DNA from: Rhytidiadelphus loreus | Taxonomy: Eukaryota; Streptophyta; Bryopsida; Hypnales; Hylocomiaceae | Direction: 5' to 3' | Assembly: GCA_947034895.1 (NCBI GenBank) | Contig: OX344762.1 | Coordinates: 83,198,981-83,262,980, forward strand | Length of the DNA: 64,000 nt | Shown here: positions 37,136 to 49,300 of the stretch, one piece after another | How the letters are laid out: every line of letters begins with the position of its first letter | Numbering within the stretch: the first letter of the stretch is position 1 | Made by a program: the position numbers and the translations under genes | The notes under the pieces: model-generated | Seen by the model: only the letters and a program-made list of their open reading frames with translations | Told to the model about the DNA's origin: nothing | The model's database searches: none

Positions 37136-37726
37136 CCCCTAAATGCCCAAGGTCTTTTTTCAGCTTGTAGGAATTTGCTTCTTCAAAATTTGTTGGGTGG
37201 AAGTAGGCAATAGATAGAAGGAAATCTAAATATTGAATATCTCTAGGATGAAATTGGAGCACACTAATCCCAATGGTGAGATTGTTCTAGCAAACAAACT
37301 AAACCATGTAGAGCTTTTCTTTTGAAAAATTATGATAATTGAGCTCAAAAACAAATCTAGCACATAGTGTTTTCTCAAGAAGTTGCTACAATTGCTTGAA
37401 CAACAAGATGTTCCATAACTTTCACATCACTTATCTAAATGGAATGAAACAAAGCTTTTCATGTAGATAAAAATACAATCTATGAGAGCAAAGAATTTAA
37501 CTTGAAAAAATTCGAATTTTTGTGAATTTTTGTTGATGCCCGATCCCCCTTGTTTTGAGCTTATTTGGCATCACTATTTCTCCTAGGAATAGATCGAAAT
37601 AAAATTTGTATTCTCCAAAAGCTAATGTGTTTTTCTATATTAATAAAAAGTTTCAAAAAATCATGACAAAAATTTAAACCGTGGGTATTGTCCAAAATCC
37701 AATTTGTCCTCTTGGTCCTTTAGGGG
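37136..37726. mobile_element. TTAA-flanked element (591 bp), back-to-back with the previous one
   Basis: It starts CCCCTAAATGCCCAAGG directly after the TTAA at 37132-37135, which also closes the preceding element. It ends GGTCCTTTAGGGG at 37726, followed by a degraded site (TAAA). A near-identical copy with shared downstream flank lies at 42,444-43,225. Confidence 0.7.
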
Positions 37727-39431
37727 TAAAGCCACTACCTATGAGTGGGCATCTGTCGACTATCTTTATACCTCAAATAGGTCCATGTCTACTCAAATAT
37801 GAATGAAATTTTGAATTGTAAATTGTATTGGAATCGAATTAAAGTCTACTTCTTCATCATCATCTAGTTTTTTAAATTTTGGGTCTTTCTAGTAGATTGT
37901 TTCTTCATGATTGTATTGGTGTGCAGTCATTGATTGCACTTGACACCAAGGTATTGATTGTTAAGACTATGAGATTTTAGATAAAGCATGGTGGAGTGTA
38001 TATAATTTAAAACCTAAAGTTGGAGAATCTTGCTATTTAGGCATTGTTTAGTCGTGTTACTGTGACCCTTTCATTTCTAGTGTTGTGTTAGTGTTGCTTA
38101 TATGGATTGTGCTACATGGATCATGATTTGACACCTACCATCATATTGTAACAATTTTCATATTGATCACAAGGCACGAAAAATTGCTTGAGATTTTTCC
38201 AAATCAAAATTGGATCCAACATGACATATGGGTTACTGTAGAACTGGTGTACCATTTGCGTAGGGGGGGGGGTGCATGTGCATGTAAGACCTAAGTGCAC
38301 ATATACAATATAACCATAGGACTACTTCGAAGCATGAGACAACACTTGTGGAGCATTGACAAAGAAGACAACATGTGGAGCACTTGAGCTATATATATTA
38401 TTGACTCTTTCAACGGGCATATATTATTGGCTCCTTACAAGAGTTACAATGCAACTCAATCATGACAATTAGATTTTCACAATATCTCATACTTGCCCAG
38501 TGATAAAACCAAATAGAATATATGCTCATGGGTGACACTAAAGGCCAAATATTAGGAGCAAATTTATTTAATTGCAATAAGCTTCTACAATAGTAACGAC
38601 ATAATTAAAACATTCAACAACAAATTTTCAATAATGTTAATATATTCACTCCAATGATGTCTTAAGTATGAGACATCATTGACCTCTCATTCTAACAATA
38701 AACAACCAAATGTAAAATAGTACATGTCCTTCAAAGCAAGCGTAAACATTTCCCAATCCATTACTTATCAAATAATTGAACTCCCACAACCTATCAAAAT
38801 TAAATCAATTATCAATACCAAAGTCTCATGAAATACAAACTCCCGGGTTTGTGTATATTTGAAAGTTCATCGTAGTACACAAAACAAATATATAAAAAAT
38901 AGAGAAGCTTTCAATTGGATTTTGATTTAATTTTGCCTTAAAAAAAACCACATTTTCAACTATGGAAAATTTACTGATTTTGAATTACATCATAACAAGT
39001 ATGAGACAACATTGACCTCTCATTCTAATAGTATACAACCAAAATATGAGTTTACAATTAGATCTGCCATGTTGCACTACTAGATCTAAGCCTAATTGAA
39101 GTCACAATCCATATAGACACGTTGTAGTGTTATACCTTTGCAATAGTTGATGACTTTTTTCCACTAAAACTTAAGAATCCAAGATTTGTATCTACCTTCA
39201 AAACTATGTTTTTTTTGGGTCAATTGCATGATCATCATGGTTTTTTGCTTGTGGTTTAACCTACAAATTGACATTCACTTTTGTAGGTACCACATCTCCA
39301 TTGGGGTTTACAAAGCTTGAATGCTAGAGTCTACTCTACCTCAAGGATTCTACATCAACCCATTTTTGCAAACAACTTGTCAGATCCTCAAGTCCTATTG
39401 CTAAAACAATATGTAGAGAATAAAAGGTTCT
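37727..39431. other. Gene-free stretch in the left arm
   Basis: The sequence is AT-rich with a G10 run at about 38,263-38,272. The first 145 bp match 43,040-43,225. No protein domain or RNA gene was recognised. Confidence 0.4.
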
Positions 39432-39435
39432 TTAA

Positions 39436-40353
39436 CCCCTAAAGGACCATTGTCCTCTCAAAGGACAAATGGATTTTGGGCAAGTTCCTATGACTTCAAT
39501 TTTTAGTAAAACTTTTTGAAATTTTCTCATAAGATATATTCCCACAAAGCTAAGAAATTTTTCTTATTTTATTTCAATTGGTGCCCGGGAGCAAAAGTTA
39601 TGCCATTCTAAACATGTTTTTCACATCACCACGTAGTAAAAAAATCCACAAAAATCTAATTTAAAATTAATTGATATTTTCTTATGGATCATAATTTTTC
39701 CACATGTGAAGCTTTGATTCATTCTATTTGGATTAGTGATGTGAGAGTTATGAACAATCTTATTTCTCATCTAAGCATCTTTTTGAGAAAAATAACTCAT
39801 AGAATTCAATTCTGGATGCAATTTTCACAATTTTCAAAAAAAATTACTTAACAAGATTAAGTTTTCTTGCTAGAACAATTTCACCATTGGAATTATTGTG
39901 TTTCAATCCCATCTTAGAGATATTAAAGAATTAGTTTTTCTTTCAATCTTGAACCTACATCAACTTAACAATTTCTTAAGGAATGAAAATCAAGCGTTTT
40001 TGTTTTTGTTTTTGTTTTTAATTTCCAAGACTTTCAACTCAATTCTTCAACATAAATTTTATTAATTCAAAGTTCATAGTGAAAAAGTTTTCCACAAATG
40101 GCAGTCAAAGTCATCTAAAATTGTAGACTAGTGTTCCGAAAAACTCTTTTTTTCAACTTTGAATGCTAATATCTTCCAATTTGTATAGTCAAAATTTATG
40201 AAACTTTAACCACATTATCTCAGATAAGTAAAGTACAAGATATTGTTGTTAGATTCTAAAAATAGTATTTTTTTTTGGTTTCTTTGGGTGAATGCAACAG
40301 AAATGGTAGTTTGAGTGGTTTTCAAAAGAAAATTGATCTTGGTCCTTTAAGGG
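39436..40353. mobile_element. TTAA-flanked element (about 918 bp)
   Basis: It starts CCCCTAAAGGACCATTGTCC after TTAA at 39432-39435. It ends GGTCCTTTAAGGG, with the flanking TTAA displaced by three bases (TTGTTAA). The first 180 bp resemble the reversed end of the 37,136 element. It is mirrored at 52,544-53,460, with one base different in the terminal repeat. Confidence 0.7.
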
Positions 40354-40864
40354 TTGTTAAACCATTGAACTTGTCAATCAATCCTTCACAATTGCAATGA
40401 AAGTGTTCTATGCTCATCTTGAAGTGATTCTCGTGTAGATCTGACATTTGGCATTAGTCAAATAAAATACCTCCAAGACATGAACAAAATTTCTCCAAAA
40501 TTATGGAAGTTAAATTTAACAATTATACTAACATAAGAAAAGTATTTCACAAATATGTAGAGATTTCTAAAAACTTGAATACATCTAGTAAAAGGCGTGA
40601 ATCTAATTAACACTAAGAAACAAACAAATAGTATAGTATAACTATACAACTTACCACTAACAAACAAACAAATAGTATAACTTTTTCAATGGACACCCTA
40701 ACAACTAGGGAAAAAAATTACCGAGTTTGTTTTAGAGGTGATCAAATTTGAAGAAAAATTGGTTCCAATTTTTGATGATGCTTATTGGAAATAGTTTAGA
40801 TGAAATTGTCAATTTATAATAAACTTCATCCAAATATGTGAATGTAAAGATAGTTCTATCTATA

Positions 40865-41629
40865 ATATAGATGAATACTAAAATATTGGGCTACATCATT
40901 TTGTTGTATGCTACCACTTCAAAAACCAAAAACCAAAAAATAAAATTTAGAACAAACAAACTAATCTTCCATGGTTTTGACCACTTGTCAAAAAACAAAT
41001 CAAAGTAAAAACAAAGCAAGGCCAATTTTTCAACTACGTACCAACATTTTATTTTACCTCACAACCTTATAGATGTTCACCTTTCTTTCTAATGGGGGAT
41101 TCATTTGCTTCGAGTATTTTTGGATGGTGTCAAGAAGGTGGTATTAGCACCTTGTGGAAGGGTGTAGTTAGTTTCACATGCACACGATGACTTGAAGCAT
41201 TTTTGTCTGAAGGACTTGTAGCTTGTTGCAAACATTAGATGATATTTGGGGCCTCCAGGAGACTTTTTCAAGCATGTTCCCTTCTCTAGTCCCTCCACAG
41301 TGAAGGAACAACCGGCTGTCAGAAAAAGAAAAAAATAACTAATTCTTCTTATGCAAAAACAGTTGGAAAAAAAATTATTTTGAGAAATGAGGTGGCAACC
41401 TCTTGGTCACGTAGGACCGCCGATGTGTCACTGCAAAAGTCACGTTCTTTGGTTATCACAACATTATAACTCGTGGTTTCTTGGAAGCCCCAAATCTTAT
41501 GTAATGTTTAGTATTGTTTGAGAGGCATGCAATTGAAAGTTCAATAGTTGGTAGCTAGATGCACAATGTTGAATCAAGTGTATGCATCATATACATTAGA
41601 TGTTTTTTGGCCTACCAAGCAAGCCGTCT
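40865..41629. other. Start of the palindrome spacer, unassigned
   Basis: There is no similarity to the right side beyond 40,864. A 65-codon minus-strand frame at 41,101-41,298 has no recognisable domain. I see no target duplication or microhomology long enough to explain the junction. Confidence 0.35.
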
Positions 41630-41830
41630 CAAGTTGGTTTCCATTGTTGGAAATCAGCCTGCACTACTTGAAAAAAATTAATAAATTAAAAAAAATATTA
41701 ATTAGAAAAATTAGAAAAAAATTAGATAGTTAAATTTTTAAACTTTAAAAAAAAAATTTAATGCCTGCTAACGTAGCCGGCTCTTGACCACGTTAGTAGA
41801 CTGCGTGGCGGAGATCCTAGAGCTTGCAAA
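41630..41830. repeat. Dispersed repeat with AT-rich core, copy B
   Basis: This is a diverged relative of 4,875-5,085, with the same three-part order of GC-richer block, about 100 bp of A/T only, and GC-richer block containing TCTTGACCACG. Confidence 0.45.
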
Positions 41831-41989
41831 CGTAGTGGAATGCAGAGGGAACTCACAATCTTTAATACAAGGTGAAACTCATCTAATGGTGTCCCAATGC
41901 CTCATTTACAACCATTGCCAATCATGGAATTGGGCTATAGATGGAGTTTGGATTTTGAAACACCCTCAACAACACCATTACTAGTGACA

Positions 41990-42432
41990 TTGTGCTACAA
42001 CAAATATATATGTTGGTAATGATTGAACAATTCTCAAAGTGAATTGAGCTTGTCGGTTTGCTAGACAATTTCAATGAAGGAGAAACTTATTCATTTTTTG
42101 ATTGAGTTTTGAGTGGCTTTGGGAGCCCAATTGAAGTTTTGATAGACCAAAAAAATGAGTTTCCTAGTGAGTTTCAAGCCTTGTGTTAGCAAACAATGAT
42201 TGATCATTCCACTATATCCTAGATCATCCTTAATAAGATGATTTAGGGCAGTGCATAGTACAAACTATCAAGAGAGGGCTTTAGAGGTATAGTAAAAAGA
42301 AGGGGCATAATGAAATTTGAGACTTGTAGTTGCCCTAAATAGGCATGGGTTATCAATTTTGTAAGCAAGTGTCTTTGGCTTCTTTTAGCTTTATTATCTC
42401 TTATATGGATGACATTTGCAATTTTTAACAAT
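41990..42432 (+). pseudogene. Ty3/gypsy integrase remnant
   Basis: Conceptual translation with interruptions gives VMIEQFSK-IELVGLLDNF, then GFGSPIEVLIDQKNEFPSEFQALC, then TMIDHSTIS, and near 42,300-42,430 a stretch resembling the end of the core (KRRGIMKFE...FVSK). The order matches the catalytic core of plant Ty3/gypsy integrases (VMI-HFSKW, GSPLEVLTDQG-EF). Stops replace key positions such as the W after FSK. No LTRs were located. The TTAA element copy at 42,444 truncates it. Confidence 0.6.
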
Positions 42433-42443
42433 GACCATCAAAT

Positions 42444-43225
42444 AAGATGCCCAAGGTCTTTTTTCAGCTTGTAGGAATTTGCTTCTTCAAAATTTGTTGG
42501 GTGGAAGTAGGCAATAGATAGAAGGAAATCTAAATATTGAATATCTCTAGGATGAAATTGGAGCACACTAATCCCAATGGTGAGATTGTTCTAGCAAACA
42601 AACTAAACCATGTGGAACTTTTCTTTTGAAAAATTATGATAATTGAGCTCAAAAACAAATCTAGCACATAGTGTTTTCTCAAGAAGTTGCTACAATTGCT
42701 TGAACAACAAGATGTTCCATAACTTTCACATCACTTATCTAAATGGATTGAAACAAAGCTTTTCATGTAGATAAAAATACAATCTATGAGAGCAAAGAAT
42801 TTAACTTGAAAAAATTCGAATTTTTGTGAATTTTTGTTGATGCCCAATCCCCCTTGTTTTGAACTTATTTGGCATCACTATTTCTTTCAGGAACAGATTA
42901 AAATAGAATTTGTATTCCCCAAAAGCTAATGTGTTTCTCTATATTAATAAAAAGTTTCAAAAAATCATGACAAAATTTAAACCGTGGGTATTGTCCAAAA
43001 TCCAATTTGTCCTCTAAGGGAACAATGGTCCTTTTGGTGTTAACTACTACCTACGAGTGGGCATCTGTCTACTATTTTTATACAATAGGTTTCAATAAAT
43101 CTATGAGTTTTGGAATCTCATCGACATTAGTAGAACTTCAGCGAGGTCTGTATATACTCAAATATAAACAAATTTTTGAATTGTAAATTGTGTTGTAGTC
43201 ACACTAAAGTCTACTTCATCACTTG
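42444..43225. mobile_element. TTAA element copy plus shared downstream flank (duplicate of 37,136-37,870)
   Basis: From ATGCCCAAGGTC to GGTCCTTTTGGTG (43,039) it is nearly identical to 37,143-37,726. The next about 180 bp (ACTACCTA-GAGTGGGCATCTGTC) also match the left-arm flank, so more than the element itself was duplicated. The left terminus CCCCTAA is missing. TTAA lies at 43040-43043. Confidence 0.7.
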
Positions 43226-43289
43226 GAAAGTTTGCATATGGAAATTCTTAAGATGGACTAATTGATACAATTTTTTATTACCTATTTGA

Positions 43290-44090
43290 TTTTTCTTAGA
43301 GTAGTTCTAGTTGTTTGGGATGATGATCCCCGCGAAATCAATCATAAAATCACTTATCACGCGCCTAGTGATGTGCATCAATGTTTTAATGCTGATTTTC
43401 TTCATGAGAATGATGAGTATGTCCATCATTATTAAGTAGAGTTTTTAAGTTCCCTACATGTAACTGATCTATGCCATTGTCCACCTCACAAATTAAATTT
43501 TAATTGTGGTCAATATGTGATGTTGCTAAGGAACTTAAATCCGACAAAAGATTTGTGCAATGGTATTCATTTGCATTTGTTACAAGTGTCTCCATCTATG
43601 TTATTGTGTGAAATTGTAGAAGGGCACCTTTGTGGTCAAAAGGTGTTGATTCTAAGAATCACACATCATTGTAGTTTAGCTACTTGCCATTTACACTATG
43701 ATACACTAGAAGAAAATTGCGTTGGTCTGAACAAAAACAATCTGATGTTTTTCTGCTATTTATTGTTTCCGTTGCAAAATTTTGCATTTTTCAGCAGAAA
43801 ATTTTGCAATGGAAACAACAAATAGCAAAAAAACATCAGATTAATTTTGTTTAGACTAACGTAGCTTTCTTCTAGTGATAGAGACAATTTCCTATCACTA
43901 GTGCTTTTGCCATGACAATCAACAAATTGTAGGGCCGATCATATAACCGAGTTGGCATTTATCTTTGGAATGAAAGTATTTAGCCATGACCAATTATATG
44001 TGACTTTGTCTCATGGTAGACATCCTGCACACATTAAGGTTGCCAATGACAATTCAAAGGCTATGCAAACGGTATGAATGTGGTTTACTA
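43290..44090 (+). pseudogene. Helitron/PIF1-like helicase C-terminal remnant
   Basis: The text runs as EFLSSLHV...PPHKLNFNCGQYVMLLRNLNPTKDLCNG, then GQKVLILRI. After the hairpin MITE insertion it continues AMTINK-stop-GRSYNRVGIYLWNESI and HDQLYVTLSHGRHPAHIKV in shifted frames. The order PPHKL, VMLLRNLNP, LCNG, INKSQG, QLYVALSR is that of PIF1-family helicases encoded by plant Helitrons. Stops and frameshifts show it is inactive. Helitron termini were not found. Confidence 0.65.
43704..43877. mobile_element. CACTA-type hairpin MITE (174 bp) inside the helicase remnant
   Basis: The ends are CACTAGAAGAAA and TTTCTTCTAGTG, with a TSD of ATA at 43701-43703 and 43878-43880. It is a long near-perfect inverted repeat centred near 43,790. 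It shares its 12-bp ends with the element at 2578-2803, but the stem sequence differs, so the two are siblings in termini only. Confidence 0.85.
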
Positions 44091-45942
44091 TGAGGTATTT
44101 GCATGAAATTTGTCATGTAGATTCCTACAAATATCAACACCTTGATCAAGAAGATGGAAAAGTTAAGAGTTTGTTTCAAACTCTATATGTTTAGGGTTCA
44201 AGCATACTTTGGAGACATTCCCTTCCATCCAATTGAATTCTTTTGGTGTCCATCATCATGTCATTGTCTAAATTGAGACAACCTTCTATATCAATATTTG
44301 CAATCAAAATATATTTCAAGCATTTTCTCTATTTATGTTTGGATTTTTCTACATTCCAATGTATGTATATTTTTTAGTGTATTCATCATTGCATGTACTT
44401 CATTCATTAAAAGTTATATTATACATTTCAATATATGCATTTCTACAAATATTTTTATTTGAAGACTTATCAAAATTTATTACTTAGTTTGCATTTTATT
44501 TTATGAATAGGATTAGTGGATGCATAGCATAGCAAGCGCCAACCACTACTATGTAATTGAAAATCTTACAAAGAGTTTGATGTTTTGAATACACTATCTA
44601 CCATTTGGAGTTGCCACTATTTGTGAAAATTACAACTTGTATTTAATAGTACATGTTAGAAATGAGCCTTCACAATTGCTTTAGAGATACTTGATTCCAT
44701 ACCACTTGAATTGCTTGTATAATTTCTTCCTTATTCTTCACTCCTTTGCAAATAATTTTTGACTATCATTCAAAGATTATCAATGAAATGGTAGATAGTG
44801 TATAAAAGAAGTCCAAATTGTTGTATGATTTTCAATCATTCATTTCACTTGTTATGAAGTTGAAGTGCACTTCATTACAATTCCAATGCAATTTTCCATT
44901 TCAAAATCAATTCATTTTTTAATATGCTAAAGTTTCCTGAAGTTGCTAAACATTTTAGTGAAAATTGATTGAAAATTTTGTAAGGTTATTGGACCCCATT
45001 GTACAGTACAACACATTTTAATCAAGGTTCAAGGGCCATAGAGAGGCGAATTCTCAAGTGATTACATTTATAAGAAGCTCTACTTCTTTGGTAATTTTTC
45101 TTCTACAAAATTTTCTTTGGAAGATGAGTACAATTAGCATTAAGCAAAGGCGTTTCATAGTTTTGAACTTTTGGTTAATTAATTATGATTTTTTGAAGCT
45201 AAAATAAAGTAGGGCTTTATTAGTGTTTTGTTCAGTATTGGTAATTTCAAAAATTGAAATTAATTGAAGTTGCAACAATCATATATTATAGCACAACTAT
45301 GTTTTATCCTAAAATCTATAGACATCAAGAGTATAGTCCCAACTATTTCATGAAGTATTACAATTCATCTATCATAATTATGCTAGTTGTTTTAGTAAAG
45401 TGTAATTTATATTTGTATAAGGAAATTCAAAAACCAAACCTTACTTTTCAAACTAGAAGAGAATTTACTAAATTAATCATTTTTTTTTTTTTTAACCTAA
45501 ATATCATCAAATCCATTGCCAAATTTTATATGTCATAAGAAGGTTCTAACACATTTTAAAGAAATAAAGAAGACATGAAAAATGAACATTATCCATAATA
45601 TCACATCATGTTGTATGCGTGATGAAGAAACCTTGGATTTGGGTTTGAATGAGAAAATCCACATTTTGAAAAAAAATTTAAATTTTTCTAACATGAAAAA
45701 TAAAAAAATATATGGTTAATATGATCAATATATATTGTTGATTGCCATCATGATATGTTTGGAATATGAAAAATATGGAATTTTCAAAATTCATTAAAAA
45801 TTATAATATACTTTTTCAATAATATCATTCACAATTTTAATTAAAGACTTTAAATCTATGAAAATTTTCATTTTATTAGAAGTGACAAAATAAATTGAAT
45901 TAAGATTTTAATGAGAAGATTGTGTTTTGCATATTATAGAAA
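44091..45942. other. Gene-free AT-rich stretch upstream of the permease
   Basis: No domain-bearing frame was seen. A 94-codon frame at 45,254-45,538 is low-complexity. The permease promoter must lie in the right part, but no TATA or regulatory site stands out from the general AT richness. Confidence 0.4.
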
Positions 45943-46289
45943 ATGCAACAAGTTTGGGAAGATTGGACCAGAGAATGGTCTCTTTGTAGAATGAAATATT
46001 GGATAAGTGGCAATTATTTTGTTCAAATTCCACAAGAACACAAATTTGATGAATATATACAACAAAGCCATGATGATGTTTCAAATAGTAAAGATCAACA
46101 ATCTCTATCATTATATGAAAAATTTATGTTGAATATGAAAAGTGCAACATTACTAAAACGATTTTTCCAACCTTGTACAAATGGTGAATATTCAAAAGCA
46201 AATTTTTTAAACACTAAACAACTTTTGGGCATAACTATTTTTGCACTAACAGGAGTGAGTTCTATATGCAAGATTATTTTCTAATTTCA

Positions 46290-46324
<35 letters not shown>

Positions 46325-49300
46325 AAATATAAAATATTAGTATTTTAAAAGATGAATTAAAGTATTTATTAGTTTGCATTAATTAAATAAAAATAAATAC
46401 ATTTAAAAATGATTAGGAAGACAATAACAATTAATATAGAATTTTGATTTTATATAGGGTTCATTTGGACTGCAAGAATGTTTTAAGCTTGGAGGACCTA
46501 TGTTAATGCTCATTTCTTTTTTCTTTATTCCCCTTTTATGGACTATACCAATTACATTAATGACATTAGAAATGACATGTATGATTCCGGAAACTGGAGG
46601 GCATGTATTGTGGGTGTATAGAGCTTTTGGACCATTTTGGTCTTATATCAATGGTGCATTTGCATTTGCTTGTAGTGTATTGAGTAATGCTATGTATCCT
46701 TCATTATTTTTAGAATATTTATCGCTTTTATTTTCCCAAAATACTAATAATATATCACCATTCAATTATGCTTGGAGTGTTTTTATAAAAATGTTGATAT
46801 TGATCTTTGCTACGATTATCAATGTAATTGGAATAGACATTGTTGGTAAATTGTTCTGTAATGATTAAAAATAAAATTTGCAATTATAATTTTAAATAAG
46901 TATATTAATTAAATAAATAATAATAGGTGTATATTTATAAATTATAATACAAAAAAATAAAATTATGAGCCTTAAAATAATAAAATATATTATTTTTTCT
47001 ATTAAAAATCATTTGTTGATTTTATATTCATTTTTATTGAAATGTGATGAATATCTATAATTACGAAATTTAATGTATTATATTGCAGGAAATATTTCAT
47101 TGATTTTAGCATTTTTTATACTTGGATCATTTTTTGTGATATATTGCATGGGTATTAAATACATAAATTTTTCTTGGCTGGCATTACCAATATCTGAAAA
47201 AGTTAATCGTGGCAAATTTCTAGCTACTTTTCTATGGAATACATCTGGGTCTCTTAAGTTTGATTTTTTTAATTAAATAACTTTTTATTTAAAAGATAAA
47301 TCTACTTGAAATAATTAAAGATGCCTTTGATAGTATTCAAAGGCATGCATCATTATTATTGCATATTGGATTTATTCTATTTATATTTGTGAATGCTTCA
47401 CATTTATTGATATAATTCTATGTGAACTAATTTGTATATATGTCTAAAATTTGATTTGTTGTATACAAAATAAATTAAAATATTTTTTAAATTTAAAAAA
47501 ATTATCCATAAAATAAAATTGAATAATATAATTTCATAGATTTGTTACAATTTTATTTATTTATTTAAATATCTCTTCTTAAAAGACAAATAGTCAAAGA
47601 TGTTCAAAAATTTTAAAATGTTGAATAAATGATATCAATATTATTTTCTATTAAGAATATATTTTAAATATTTTGTTAAATTGGCAGAATTGATATGGTA
47701 GGAACATGTGCTTCTGAAGTCTTAACTCCAAGTTATTCATATCCTCAAGCTTTCACATATGGTTTTATACTTTTAATTGGATCAAACATTTTGCCTCTCC
47801 TTATTGCTTCAAGTATATTGGCAAATAATGAAGATTGGAGTGTTGGAGCTTATGTTGATATTGCAAAGATTATTGGTGGCACTTCTTTTAAGGTTCCAAT
47901 TTATTTTAAATAGATAATGGTGAAATTCTATTAAATATTTTCACTTCATAAATCACACGTGAAAACTTATATTAAGTTCTATCATATTTATAGGTGTTTT
48001 AAATAAAGTGTCTACTAATCCCTAAAGTTCCATTGTCTTTTGGGGAGACAAAATGGATTTTGGATAGGCTCCTATAGTCTCAATTTTGTTATGATTTTTT
48101 TATTTTTTGTTTTGAAGAAAAGTAAACACGTCAACTTTTTCAAAATATTATTTTTATTTCAATCAATGCTAGAAAGCAAAAGTTATGCCACTTAAGCCCA
48201 AACCAAGGGGTCATTAAGCAATATAAAATAAAATATTCAAAATTTTGTTTCTCATAGAAAGAATTTTTGTCTATATGTAAAAGTTTGATTCATTCTATCT
48301 ATACTAGTGATAAAAACTTTATGATTAGTCTTTTTTTTTGGCAATTTAAGCATCCTTTTGAAAAAATAACTTATAAGATTCATGTTTTAATGCAATTTTT
48401 ATAAATTGTTAAAATGGATTTCTTCACTACAAAAGCAAATATCTTGCAATCCATGTGGTCAAAGTTTATCAAGTTTCTTCCACACATTTTTATACTAGTC
48501 TACTACTAGATTTACGATTAGATATGCAAAGATTTTTGCACTTTGCAATAGAAATGGCATGCTTTATTTAATTACTTGTGGATTTTTGAAAGTCCAAAAT
48601 TAATTTAACTACTTATAGATTTTTGAGATTGTCTGGAACCAAGTGCCCCCCCCCCCCCGAGTGTAGCTTTTCTTAGGGTTTTTTTCTTTGGGCCGGCTTT
48701 CTATCTACCTTGTGTTTCTTGTTGACCAGCGTTTGTGGCCTGGTTGTTGTTCTCTTGTATTTTAATGCAGTGGGTTCTCCATTTGTTCAAAAAAAAAAAA
48801 AAATCCAAAATCAATAATGGTCATCAAGTGATAATCTAAAACATTGGGAGACCTATGCAAAACATTAAGAGATCAATACAAAACATTCAAAGATCTATAC
48901 AAACATCTTGAGTTCTCCCCGATGTTACCATTTGGAGATCCCTAAATGATTAATTCAAAATTCATTGAATAGTCCAAAAGTAGTTAAATGTGACATTGAC
49001 AATTTTGAGTGGAATTTGATGAAGAAAAGGTATTGGGACTTTAGGGGTTAAAAAATCTTATTGCACATTGATTGCATTTTTTCTTAAATGTAAAATTGTC
49101 AACTTACATGTTAAGAATGAATAGATTTTTAATATAATAAAAAATAATGTGATACAAATGTCTTTATGAAAACAAGTGTGCTTCAAATCAAACCTAATCA
49201 AATGTCATTTTAAAAACTTCAAGAACTTAATTCAAACCTTCAATCTTTTTACTTTACTTTAATCATTTATTTATTTATTTGAACTTCAAAAATATAAATG

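Larger units (their letters stand above)
28896..40864 (+). repeat. Palindrome, left arm (visible part)
   Basis: This arm pairs with 52,062-64,000 in reverse complement. Position L corresponds to about 92,896 minus L, and this holds without shift from KIN-5 exon 16 through the LINE to at least 37,262. Its outer end is unknown because the right arm reaches the window edge. The inner edge is near 40,864 (…AGTTCTATC), where similarity stops. A 40-odd-bp partial tandem duplication near 40,610-40,655 is unique to this arm. Confidence 0.95.

Noticed and set aside
37110..37150. TTTAGGGG/CCCCTAAA strings suggested interstitial telomere repeats
   Set aside because: They occur once per element end, in inverted pairs at fixed distance and beside TTAA, not in TTTAGGG tandem arrays. 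They are transposon termini.
40458..40667. Cysteine- and phenylalanine-rich 69-codon frame as a small membrane protein
   Set aside because: It lies in AT-rich arm DNA just past a TTAA element, and the corresponding right-arm sequence differs by indels, so the frame is not conserved.
46293..46321. (TA)n run as a regulatory site
   Set aside because: It is a simple microsatellite within an intron with no supporting context.
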